The position numbers were made by a program, and so were the translations under genes. This document shows positions 1 through 9,170 of a stretch of DNA of 16,323 bases, in pieces (position 1 is the stretch's first letter; each line of letters opens with the position of its first letter). This DNA is from Dissophora ornata (lineage: Eukaryota > Mortierellomycota > Mortierellomycetes > Mortierellales > Mortierellaceae). Where the stretch lies: positions 1-16,323 of the forward strand of contig MU617309.1 in the NCBI GenBank assembly GCA_025201705.1, in the 5' to 3' direction. The notes beneath the pieces are model-generated. The model saw only the letters and a program-made list of their open reading frames with translations. It was not told the origin of the DNA and made no database searches.

Positions 1-627
1 AAAAAAAAAAAAAGAGTTGCATCCCCACGCTTCAGAAAAACGCGTGAAGTGTTGCATGACAAACGTTGCGAATGGGAGGGGTCGAAGCCTACAACTACTG
101 TCGCATGCCACAAAATAAAGACGCAGGCGATGAATGAATGAATCATCGTGCACGGCTGTTTTGTGTATCTTCACACACAGGGTGTTTGGACAATGGAGCG
201 CAAACAACAAACAACCCACTAGACTAGACAACCATGTATAATACCATGTATTGCTGAGAAAAGCAGTGTTCTATTTTATTTTCGTTTTGATGCGATCATC
301 GGTTTTCTCGATTTCATCGTAGAGAGATTCACTCGACTACAGAGATCGTTACTCTGGTCAATCGTACTCCTTTGTCATCCTCCTCCAATGCTTTCTAGTT
401 TTGCGTTTGCTCGTCACATTATGACGCTCTTGGGTACAATGAAACCCTCGGGTGCAAAACAACATCATCTATCCAACACAATCACAGCACGGATCAGGGC
501 ACCAGAGTCTGCGCCGCACAAGAAAAAATAAATAACGCACCCGAGTCTTGGTTCTGCTGTGTTTCTTTTCCACGAGAAAGAGCAGGGGCCACTTCTAGTG
601 GGAAATGGTTGTCGGCTAGCACAAAGT

Positions 628-702
628 CTCATACACACATACACACACATGTATATTACACGCACACATATATATTACACACACGCACACACACATCATT
701 CA
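628..702. repeat. Imperfect (CA)n microsatellite cluster
   Basis: Interrupted runs of CA/TA dinucleotides (acacacatac, cacacacatg, acacacgcac) fill this stretch. Open frames in it encode only T/H/Y/I dipeptide-like strings and are composition artefacts. Confidence 0.85.
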
Positions 703-2904
703 ACAGCACAGGCCACGGAAACAGGAAAAAGGAAGTTGCCATCATCATTGGCATCGGACCTAGGAGGAGTTTGGGTGATATAACACGATGGTAAGCCAGT
801 GGCTTCAATACAGTAAAACAAAGAGCGACAACTCTAAATGGCGACTCCCCGGCTGGTTGTTTTGATGTCTGCTGTTGACAAAGCAGGTCTGTAGGAGACA
901 GAGAGAGGGGATGGCGACAGGCGATTCTGTTGATAGAATCGGGCAACTATTCAATCTAGTTTAACAGCAAATTTTAGAGTGGTAAATCCTATTTAATAAT
1001 ATGTACACACTGAGCGACTGAATTAAATCGCGGCCACAGTTCAGCCGTGACTGAATGGGGAAAGTATTCTATTCAATTCAGTGGCGACAATCACTTCATA
1101 GCCATGGGACATGCTCGACGACCGTCCCCTCGTTCTCTGCTCTTTCCCACTCTTTTTCACGCCCTCTCTGGCTGCAACTACCCAATGCTCTACCATCTTA
1201 TTTTATTTTATTCATTACGGATAATACATAGAATTCTTCGATATTTAACCCACCTGCTTCGTCTGTCCGCTCTTTTTTTTCTCTCCTCTCTTTTACTTCC
1301 TTCTAGTTTCTCTCTCACAAACCATAGTCGATTCTCGTCGAAACGATCTTACTTCTGCTTTTCTTCATCACTAGTTGCATTGGTTTCCGCTTAAAAGAAC
1401 CCAATTTTCGCACTAGCATTTCTCTACATCCTGTACACCACACCATCGCTATCCATCTTGCAAACTAGCAACTGCATCATCCTCGCCTTCTCTCACTGCA
1501 CTGCACACATAAGCCTTTCTCCTCCTTTCTCCTCATTTCTCCTACATTTTGCATCTTTCAATCCAGTCTTGAGGTGCATCTTAAAAAGACCAAACAGAGT
1601 TTTCTCCACGAGGTAATGATATAAGGTCAAGAGCGACAGATGGGGCCTGGTCTGGCAGTGGCACGAACCAGTCTCAGATCCCACACATTGTTATTAAACC
1701 ACGTCCAGATCCACCTCACGATCATATCTCGCGCCTCTGATCCCACCACACCCTCTCGTCCCCTGCCCCGCAACAATATATCCTAACCACCCTCAGATAT
1801 GCTCTTTCCCATGGCTGCTTTAATACACCATCGGAGCAAACTTTTTGGCGCTTCTTGTCGACCACACCCCACCCATCTTGGCTGCACCCCGATTTAATTT
1901 TATTTAATTTCGAATTGATATTGAGGCAAAATGCAAATGTCCATTGTCATCTCCTTTTTTCAGTCGCCTGTTGAACCCAACAAACCACGGTGCTGTGCAT
2001 AAGTTTGGGATAGGAGTGCTCCGTACCATTTTTATGGTCGTGGTCTTGTTGGAACGAGGGCTGAGGCTGATTGCAGATCGTCCGTTCCTGTGGGACACAT
2101 GTTATCGTTCACGACGTGATGTTCTATCACCCATTGTCGCGGGCGGTGCATTTTTTCTTTCTCTGAGACCCCACCTCACCCCACCCCACTCTGTTTGTTT
2201 ATGTCTTTATGTCTTCGCGCTATATTTTTCGGCACAAAAAGCCCACTGCGTGTCCCTCACGTACACACCGCCATGACTTGATCCACTGCTGACGCCAACA
2301 TTTTCTGACGACATTCTTGTGCCCCTATCTATCCTCATAGTTTGTCTGTGAATCATCCTACCCAACGGAGCCCAAGCGATTTCAGTTTGAAGTCGGCTCT
2401 CGATAAAAAAGTGTAAGTTGTACGTTCAGATAAATCCCCATTGCTATGTTTACACCCGTACATCCGCCACCCACTGTTGGTTTGTATTCTGCGCAGCGGT
2501 GTATATGTTTCCCTTCCATATTTCTATTTATTTCTTTCATGTAAAGTGCACGCGCGGACGGCTGCCTCTTTCTCAAGGCCTGGCTGGTGGCGGCGGCACG
2601 GGGTCCATCGCAGGATGTGTGCGCATGATTGCTTTCCCATGACCACGCCCCTTGGCAACTCAAGCAGTGGTCCATTAATACCCGAATTTTATTAATAAAC
2701 ACCTGTTCTTTTTCTTTTTCTTTTCTTCCACCTTCTCGCCTTACTCACCGTCTCCCACTGTTGTGTTCTTGTTTGGTTGTCCAGTGTCGTTCGCATTTGC
2801 AACAGCAAAATCGACCACGAATAGATTTCTCCCATCCAACCCGTCCCAACTACGCACTTGTTGTGACCTCTGTCCTTCCGCTCGATCGTAAAGCAAAGCA
2901 GCAA

Positions 2905-2922
2905 ACACACACACACACACAC
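2905..2922. repeat. (AC)9 microsatellite just upstream of the C2H2 start codon
   Basis: Nine uninterrupted AC units end 36 nt before the ATG at 2959, so they probably lie in the 5' leader of the transcript. The number of units is likely to vary between strains. Confidence 0.85.
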
Positions 2923-2958
2923 CCCTGGACCTTTTCGCTTATTGACGTGCTTTCTCCG

Positions 2959-3101
2959 ATGCTATCCGTCTACAGTCCTTTGCCAATCGAAACTACGTCT
3001 TCGTTCCCTTTCCACACTGAGATGCGTTCAAATCTCAGCTCACACTCCAATAACCAGCAATATTTTAACCAAGAGCGAGAACAAAAACAACAACAGCAAC
3101 G

Positions 3102-3134
<33 letters not shown>

Positions 3135-5124
3135 GCAACAACAACAACAACAGCAACAGCAGGGCCAGTCTTCACTCAGACAACCAACTTCATTGCCAAC
3201 CGTAGATTGGAAGTCCTCACCTCACACTTCCCCGAATCCCACCCCTTTGGACAGCAAATCCCCGACAACCTCAGCCGAAGCTACATCTGTTATTTTCACA
3301 AACGAGGATTCCAAGGACACTCAGAGCTACTATAGCCGGAGCACCACCGAGCAACCCGCCGTTAAACTTGGTAAAGTATCATTCTCTCCAAAGGCGGAAA
3401 TTGTATTTTAACGAGGATGCCAAGAACTGGTTTTAACGAACTTACTCCTTTCATTTTAATCCAACAGAGGCAATGATTCCTTCTCAAACGCCCCCTGCCT
3501 CCCAACCCATCTACAACGCTCCTTTCTACCCCTCCACAGACTACAGCTCTATGAAAAGTATCACCCCTCACCTCAGTTCATCCCACTACATGCCACCTTA
3601 TCCTTCCCACAACCGCCGACAGACCATCCACGACCGCAGGCAGTCGATGATGGCCGGACACGGTAAAGCCCCAAATACTCATCCATCATCTTCCGACGCG
3701 CGTTCACGGGCGGACTATTCAACTCAACATATCCACCCAATATTGTCTGAAGAAGCTCTCAATGTATCGCAGCCTTCAGTTGGATCATGGAACCCAGCAC
3801 AGCCACCAGCACAGCCACATGTACAGGGATCAGCACAGGACATCCACGCTCGAAGTCTTGACTCTTATTCCGCTATGCAAACGAGCCTTCCTCCTTTGTC
3901 AGAAGCCCTACATGGCATTTCCTCGGCATCTTCTCCATCTATGACGGCTTCACCTCACATGCAGGCCCAACAGGCGGCTTTATCAACTATGGGTAACGTG
4001 GCTACACCACCGCCCGACTTTTATGCACCAAACCCGTACTTGGACATGCAAGCACCCGTTAATGTCTACCCTCACCAAGATCAGTTCGAGAGTGACCCCT
4101 CAAAGATGCAATCTCGTGGCATCCAAGATCGCCATCCTGCCCAGACACACCCCATGATCCCTCAAGATTCCAGCATCTCTTCCAATTCGAACTACGCCCC
4201 CCGAAGGGTCACATACCCATTTGTATCGTCACTCGAGACAGGAGCAGGCTTAGTAATGTCTGGTGTAATGCCCCCAGAACCTACTGGATCAAGTCCCATG
4301 AGCAACAACAGTCCTTTCACACACAACGGTCTTGTCGGCGCCAGCCCTGTTTCGGTTCAGGGCATGCCTCGCACCTCTCCAGTAATTGACTACATCGACT
4401 CACTTGCCCTTCAACAGCACCAGGCACAACCCCATCACCACTCGCATCCACTGGCTGGACAGTCGCAAACGACTATGCACTCTACCGCCTGGTCTCAAAA
4501 TGGCGGTGACATGAGCAGCATGGACGGAAGCGTAAACGGTTCCAAGGTCTATTCGTTTGTGCCGCTGTCCGGTGTCAACTCGAAGAAGCGACCTCGTCGT
4601 CGCTTCGACGAGATTGAACGTCTGTACGTCTGCAGCTGGGGCGACTGTGAGAAGGCCTACGGGACACTAAACCACCTCAACGCCCACGTTAACATGCAGA
4701 AGCATGGCCCTAAGCGACTTCCAGCAGGTATGTATTAATTAATATCTCGTGGGATTTTATAGAAGCGGCAGTGCCTTTCAAAAATGCTAACCATTTCTCC
4801 CAATGCTGTATGACTTTTCAATCACTTTTAGAATTCAAGGATTTGAGAAAGGCATGGCGTAAACACAAACGAGCAGAGGAGGAGGCGGCAAAGCAGGCTG
4901 CTGCGTTCCACCAGCAACAAAATCAGACACAGCATGCTGCGCATCTTCAACAGCCGCTTTGCGACCCAGTCCTGGCTCACATGCACCCAGCCCATCACTC
5001 TTTGGCAATACATACGATGACCCATCACCAGCCGCACCAGCTGCCTCACCCTCATGCCCACCCCAACCAACATCCACACCCACACCATGCTCAATCTCAA
5101 CATCACCACCCGATGGGCTTCTAA
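2959..5124 (+). CDS. C2H2 zinc-finger transcription factor with polyQ and His-rich tail (3 exons)
   Basis: Likely a nuclear DNA-binding regulator. Exons are 2959-3370, 3468-4727 and 4832-5124, joined in matching phase (phase 1 at both junctions), giving 654 residues. The start is the first in-frame ATG after the upstream stop; ATG 3022 is the alternative. Order of parts: a Q-rich block (Q49-68 unbroken), a long S/P/Q/M-rich disordered region, a basic KKRPRRR stretch that fits a nuclear signal, then one finger with C526, C531, H544 and H550 (C-x4-C-x12-H-x5-H). After the second junction comes a basic helix (EFKDLRKAWRKHKR), then a His/Gln/Pro-rich C-terminus of about 60 residues. The finger plus the EFK-RK-W helix matches a conserved fungal single-finger group I recognise but cannot name with certainty. 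The intron between finger and helix is required, because reading on from exon 2 stops at once. Confidence 0.88.
3103..3162 (+). repeat. CAA/CAG tract encoding 20 glutamines
   Basis: Twenty consecutive Gln codons (mostly CAA, with some CAG) follow QKQQQQR in exon 1 of the C2H2 gene, at residues 49-68. The CAG interruptions should limit slippage, but length variation is expected. It is the only long perfect amino-acid run in this protein outside the His-rich tail. Confidence 0.95.
3371..3467 (+). other. Intron 1 of the C2H2 gene
   Basis: 97 nt, donor GTAAAG and acceptor CAACAG. The preceding frame ends in a stop at 3409-3411. Splicing joins G (3370) to AG (3468-3469) to make a Glu codon and enters the next frame, which is open for 1.2 kb. 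Branch-like TTTTAAC and CTTAC lie upstream of the acceptor. Confidence 0.85.
4728..4831 (+). other. Intron 2 of the C2H2 gene
   Basis: 104 nt, donor GTATGT and acceptor CTTTTAG. A GCTAAC branch site has its branch A at 4790, 41 nt before the acceptor. The join makes a Glu codon and links the finger to the conserved EFKDLRK helix. Confidence 0.92.
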
Positions 5125-5159
5125 GCGCGCGTTTCGCTCCAACTCTGATTTAATTTGTG

Positions 5160-5163
<4 letters not shown>

Positions 5164-5195
<32 letters not shown>
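5164..5195. repeat. (TTA)n microsatellite
   Basis: About 10.7 uninterrupted TTA units, 40 nt after the C2H2 stop codon and therefore probably in its 3' UTR. Confidence 0.95.
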
Positions 5196-5197
<2 letters not shown>

Positions 5198-5267
5198 TCC
5201 TGTTCAATTACCACCACTCTGTATATCATATCTGTCTTCCCGTTTCCTCCATGTAGTTTTTTGTTTG

Positions 5268-5295
5268 TTTTTTTTTTTTTTTTTTTTTTTTTTTT
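5268..5295. repeat. T28 homopolymer
   Basis: An unbroken run of 28 T residues. The true length may differ, because such runs are prone to sequencing and assembly error. Confidence 0.9.
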
Positions 5296-5941
5296 CCCAG
5301 CATTGTTCTGTACTGGTCGACGACAATAACAAGAATATACAAACAACAATGCGCGCACATTCAGCCTTTTGCTCATTTTTTTTTTTATTTCCCGCCATTG
5401 CGCCATGAAGAAGAAGAAGAAGAAAAAAAAAAAAGTTCCTGTGAATGCTAAAAATACCCTGTTCCCCTCCCACGCCTTCCAAAAATAGACATTAGTATAG
5501 CGCGTGTTATTAACCTTCTTTTTACTTCAGAATCAATATATATCAAGTCAATTGTTCGCGAGAGTAGTCTAGTCTGACATGGGACATTTCTTTGGGCATT
5601 CCATGGGTTTTCTATTTGTGAACATGCGGCATCAAAAGAGGAAAATGGACCTTCTCCTGTTTTGTCATATCCGTTGGGCTGTAGCGTATAATTTGTAGTA
5701 GAGTCCGCATTATTCAATGTTGAACAACTCTGTAAGAAGGCTCCCAGGTACTTCAGCCGCCCAACCCAGCCCGGAGTGTCTTTAAGCGCAGGTTAATAGG
5801 CTGTGATTCCCGTCCGTGAGTTGAATGATTTTTGCTTGGAGTACATTGCGCTTCCAAAAGAAGGAACGCGACTCCCTTTCCGAGAACAAGACACAAAGGT
5901 TGGATGAGACGCGATCTTGCGGCAATTCTTGTTGATTTGAT

Positions 5942-6920
5942 TCAAGCGCACAAAAATTTTCGATTTCCCCGAGACCTCACTACGGATATCAACATCGCAA
6001 CCATCCATCCAGCAAGAGCCTCTTGTGCTTTAGGAGTTTGAGCTGTCATCGCAAGTAGAATGTCAGCTTCAATTTTTGTTGCAAGTGCCTTTTCTTGTTG
6101 CGTACGTGACACAATAAAATCGTTTACCTCTTCATGGTTCTCCCTCTAGACTCGCTTGAACTCGACGGAAAGCTGTGGCCCGACGGATCCCAGCAGATCT
6201 GTTCCTGGATAGTCGGTCTGAGTCCTGATGGCAGCCTCATCCTGTTTCTCGAGTAAAACTAGGCACTGCCCATGAATAAGGAATCTTGCCACGCATTGAC
6301 TGACTCCTTTTTTGCCTGGTGAATTGCTCGAGAAGAAGAATGGTAACAGCACGTCAATGAGTAGTTGTTGAAAACTCTCGTTTGTATCATCATCTTGGTC
6401 GTTCTCACCCTTCTTCATCATCTTCGATGTCCTCACCGCGGTCCGAACTCGTGGTGGAAATGAGTGGGCAAAGGTGGTCCAGGAGCTCTCTGTCGGACTC
6501 TTGGAAGATGCCAGGCGTCGTGAGACACTCAATGAACCGACCAACGAGCTGTTGACATGGTCGTTTGGTATCTGCAGCGAGACAGACAACTTTCTGGAGG
6601 CCTCCTTATCCAAGGCTCTTTTGATATTCGCAGATAGGGTCCCCCACGTCGGGGTGCCCAAGTCAATCTCTCGCATGTCTTTTACTGTCATCTCCCTTCT
6701 TGCTCTGTTGCCGACTTATTCGCCTTCTTTTTGCTCGCCTTGTCCTCCTCAGAGCTTCTAGCAAGGCTACCAGATGCATTTTTTTTGGTGGCGTTGTTCT
6801 TTGCTTCCACGTGTACTGTTTCATTTTCGGGTGGTGGCTCGTGCGAGTGCGCGCTCTGGAAGCGTATCGTGACCGTTACTTGGAAGTCTTCCTTGGCGAA
6901 TTAGGTGGAGCAGCCACCAT
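5942..6920 (-). pseudogene. Decayed protein-coding gene, family not recognised
   Basis: Reading the minus strand from ATG 6920-6918, coding-like sequence continues across three lesions. The first frame (MVAAPPNSPRKTSK) ends at TAA 6878-6876. Coding quality resumes in a shifted frame (VTVTIRFQSAHSHEPPPENE, then Lys/Ser/Ala/Glu-rich) from 6879 to TGA 6690-6688. A third frame opens at 6691 and runs 181 codons to TAG 6148-6146. Past that amber codon the same frame stays open for 67 codons with normal-looking composition (EEVNDFIVSRTQQEKALATK, then QEALAGWM) until TGA 5944-5942. The predicted protein has an acidic/basic linker, then a helical part (ESFQQLLIDVLLPFFF, CVARFLIHGQCLVLLEKQ). I know no function for it. 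It looks like an inactivated member of a multi-copy family; sequence error at one site would not explain all three lesions. Confidence 0.55.
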
Positions 6921-6996
6921 CGTGTCCTCAATTCTCGGCTTCGCCCAAACATGTGTGACGTTTACACCCAACCCACTCCATTCCCAGACAACATGC

Positions 6997-7274
6997 AAGA
7001 AGGCGATAGATGAAAGGTAAGATCATTTCCAACGTGAAAAGTGGTAGCCTAATAATGAATGCGGCTTACGGGGCGACGGGGACTCGATTGCTACTTGCTA
7101 TGGGGATGGGATGACTCTAATGTGGTGTAGTGCCAGGCTTCTTGGGGGGGAACATGAAGGAGCTCTGCCTCACGTGTGACCGCGATGTACTTCTCTGTTC
7201 TTACCATAGCCATGGTTCTCTCGCTAATGGCAAGAGAGAGCCATGGTGATGAGGGGTGGTGCCGCTTGATTCAC
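6997..7274. repeat. Flanking repeat R1, copy a
   Basis: Copy a of a block lying 3' of the duplicated gene family. It shares ggcgatagatgaaaggtaag, the ggggatggg segment, aacatgaaggagctctg and the terminal hairpin with copies b and c. Relative to b and c it lacks about 30 nt in the middle. It then joins directly to gatattgaacgac, which in copy c lies about 170 nt further on, so this copy is a deletion derivative. No protein frame is conserved across the copies. Confidence 0.85.
7210..7246. repeat. Inverted repeat (hairpin) in R1a
   Basis: 37 nt: ccatggttctctcgc, a short loop, then ggcaagagagagccatgg. The arms can pair over about 13 bp with one G-T wobble. The same 37-nt structure recurs at 8519-8555 and 8812-8848. 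Confidence 0.7.
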
Positions 7275-7379
7275 GATATTGAACGACGACAGGAATTTAT
7301 TGTGCAGCATTGAATAAATCATTTCAGTCATCATGATTATCTGCGTGGATCGAGCAACGAGGAATATCTAGTGTAGTTT

Positions 7380-8020
7380 CTACACTTCGGAGTTAGCACT
7401 GGGGCTCCTAGCTGTGGGTAGGGGCCTGTGCTTTTGAGATGGGGTGATGCAGGGTCCGGTAAGCTTTTGGAGGAGGTCGGTTGTGGAGTATGGGTCGAGC
7501 TTGGAGATATTGATGCGCATCTGCTCATGGAACAGCATCACCTGAGACATAACAACCAACAGTTCACTGATCATCTTGATATCAAGAAGGTGGTTGGCCC
7601 TAACTCTTCCGGTTGTACTGTTGAGGTTGTGAACATCATTTGTTTGGAGGCGTTCACGCAATTCAGCCGTCGTGGTCTTGTTGAGGGACATCAAGTAGCT
7701 GACCAAGGCAGGGCCATTGCTGACAGGCGTAGCCTTGTGGGCCAGGATCTCCATCCTCTCTTTCTCCGAGAATTCCTTCATAATATACTCATTAAAGGTG
7801 CCGAAAATGAAAGAGTGAGCGGCGACTTTGGCTTTACAAGTCCGTGCATAGTTAATGAGGACTTCGTCGACGACTGTCCCTGTTTTGAGCTTCCAAGGCT
7901 TATGTATGCTGCTGCTGGGTCGCTTTTTTGTTGAAGGCGCATAAAATCTCACGAAACGGGGGGTCCTTTGCTGCAGGGCTTTGTGTTGGAGAAGGAGTCG
8001 CTTGTGTATTTGGCTGAGGT
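7380..8020 (-). pseudogene. Truncated, frameshifted, internally deleted copy of the 524-residue family gene
   Basis: This aligns closely with the intact copy at 9171-10829: the same C-terminal LDIKMISELLVVMSQVMLFH, the same KLKTGTVVDEVLINYARTCK and the same SPAAKD region. Three lesions are visible. (1) Similarity stops near 8018, so the first exon, intron and first part of exon 2 are absent. (2) TATG is duplicated at 7901-7908 (once in the intact copy), which shifts the frame between ATQQQHT and KLKTG. (3) A segment matching 9378-9917 of the intact copy (540 nt, 180 codons) is missing between 7586 and 7587, in frame, and it contained the nuclease-like centre. The frame from the KLKTG region to the stop at 7380 is open. 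A shortened protein from another start is possible but unsupported. Confidence 0.85.
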
Positions 8021-8130
8021 TTACGTACTGGTCTATAAGATGATGAGACAAGAGAGGGACCTTGAATGCGTACCAGGCACCACAATATATTCTTTGCCAC
8101 TATTTGCCACCTTTGGTAGACTGATGGCCG

Positions 8131-8168
8131 TAATCAATTAGGGATCGCGATGTTCAATTAGGAGTGCG
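8131..8168. repeat. 38-bp element, left copy
   Basis: It is identical over 38 bp to 11044-11081. It begins taatcaattaggg, has the palindrome ATCGCGAT in the middle, then tcaattaggag. On the strand of the family genes it reads as two CCTAATTGA-type direct repeats around ATCGCGAT. It lies about 110 nt upstream of the truncated gene copy. Confidence 0.8.
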
Positions 8169-8275
8169 TGTGTGACGTTCATGCCTACTTGACTAGACCC
8201 CTTAACAATGCGCACACCACATGTACGTTGTCTATTCCCAACCCATCATTACACTCCTTTCCTCTAGACAGCATG

Positions 8276-8612
8276 TAAAAAGGCGATAGATGAAAGGTAA
8301 GATCATTTCCAACGCGAAAAGTGGTAGCCTAAAAACGAATGCGGTTCACGGAGCGACGGGGTTCCAATGGCCACTTGCCATGGGGATGGGGTAACTCTGA
8401 GAAAGGAGGATCACATAGGTTGGGAGCTAATGTGGTGTAGTGCCAGGCCTCTTGGGGGAACATGAAGGAGCTCTGTCCTCACTTGTGACCGTGATGTACT
8501 GCTCTGTTCTCACCATAGCCACGGTTCTCTCGCTACTGGCAAGAGAGAGCCATGGTGATGAGGGGTGGTGCCGCTAGATTCACTTGCGGCTTAAATCTGC
8601 TGGCCTTTCTCT
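8276..8612. repeat. Flanking repeat R1, copy b
   Basis: It starts near agacagcatgtaaaaaggcg, carries the full middle segment (gagaaaggaggatcacatag) and the hairpin, and ends with the gcggcttaaatctgctggcc tail. Bases 8355-8612 match copy c (8648-8905) at a constant offset of 293 with few differences, which makes b and c a recent tandem duplication. Confidence 0.85.
8519..8555. repeat. Inverted repeat (hairpin) in R1b
   Basis: Same 37-nt structure as in copies a and c, but the left arm starts CCACGG against CCATGG on the right, a C-A mismatch with no compensating change. Confidence 0.65.
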
Positions 8613-8647
8613 TTTCCGCGCATTCGTTTTTTTAACGCTGAAGACTT

Positions 8648-8905
8648 GACGGGGTTCCAATGGCCACTTACCATGGGGATGGGGTAACTCTGAGAAAGGA
8701 GGATCACATAGGTTGGGAGCTAATGTGGTGTAGTGCCAGGCTTCTTGGGGGGAACATGAAGGAGCTCTGCCTCACTTGTCACCGTGATGTACTGCTCTGT
8801 TCTCACCATAGCCATGGTTCTCTCGCTACTGGCAAGAGAGAGCCATGGTGATGAGGGGTGGTGCCGCTAGATTCACTTGCGGCTTAAATCTGCTGGCCTT
8901 TCTCT
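8648..8905. repeat. Flanking repeat R1, copy c
   Basis: Tandem copy of 8355-8612, differing by a handful of substitutions and two compensating 1-nt indels (the G run and cctc/tcctc). It lies about 265 nt beyond the stop codon of the intact family gene on the minus strand. Confidence 0.88.
8812..8848. repeat. Inverted repeat (hairpin) in R1c
   Basis: 37-nt hairpin with intact CCATGG ends and TCTCTC/GAGAGA inner arms, equivalent to 7210-7246. Confidence 0.7.
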
Positions 8906-9170
8906 TTATCTTCGGCGGCAACATTTTTTGTGTTTGATGTCTTATGGGGATGTGCATCTCTCTCTGATCGTACTGCGCACATTCTTATGCCCGTTTTTGT
9001 TCTCTTCTCCGCCTAGGACCTCCTTGTCGACTAGGCTTGACCAGGACGATGCCCGATATTGAACGACAGGAATTTGTTGTGCAGTATTGAATAAATCATT
9101 CTTAATCATCATGATTATCTGCGTAGATTGAGTAACGTTGCAAGCATAGAGGAATATTTAATATAAATTT

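Larger units (their letters stand above)
1..2958. other. Long non-coding upstream region of the C2H2 gene
   Basis: I see no supportable gene here; the open frames are short, overlap on both strands and follow CA-, CT- or T-rich composition. The region begins with 13 A residues. Pyrimidine-rich stretches lie at about 1110-1345, 1480-1550 and 2696-2745, as is common in fungal promoters and leaders. A minimal upstream frame, ATG-ACT-TGA at 2273-2281, sits in a good initiation context (CACCGCCATGA). Whether it is in the mRNA cannot be told from sequence. The length suggests an extended promoter and possibly a long or spliced 5' leader for the regulator at 2959, but no transcription start can be assigned. 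Confidence 0.55.
5125..5941. other. 3' flank of the C2H2 gene; AT-rich, no gene seen
   Basis: This holds the probable 3' UTR of the C2H2 gene and intergenic DNA. Low-complexity tracts are (TTA)n 5164-5195, T28 at 5268-5295, and (GAA)n running into A12 at 5407-5434. No canonical AATAAA stands out close to the stop. Short minus-strand frames at 5448-5717 and 5793-6008 have no recognisable motif, although the second overlaps the tail of the decayed gene to the right. Confidence 0.5.

Noticed and set aside
1047..1394. 115-codon plus-strand ORF in the upstream region
   Set aside because: It is a Leu/Ser/Phe-rich translation of a CT-rich stretch with no motif or splice support.
2629..2958. N-terminal extension of the C2H2 frame upstream of 2959
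   Set aside because: The frame is open but has no ATG (it would begin at TTG). It translates pyrimidine-rich leader and the AC microsatellite.
4828..5142. Minus-strand ORFs over exon 3 of the C2H2 gene
   Set aside because: They are shadows of the His-codon-rich exon (CAC/CAT read as GTG/ATG).
7001..7030. Strong donor-like gaaag/GTAAGA on the plus strand in R1 copies a and b (near 7018 and 8298)
   Set aside because: No conserved plus-strand frame precedes it in both copies (copy b has a stop just upstream), so there is no evidence for a real exon.
7428..7934. 168-codon plus-strand ORF
   Set aside because: It is antisense to the family gene copy, whose minus-strand frame matches the intact paralogue. 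The equivalent plus frame at 9318 and 9975 is broken.
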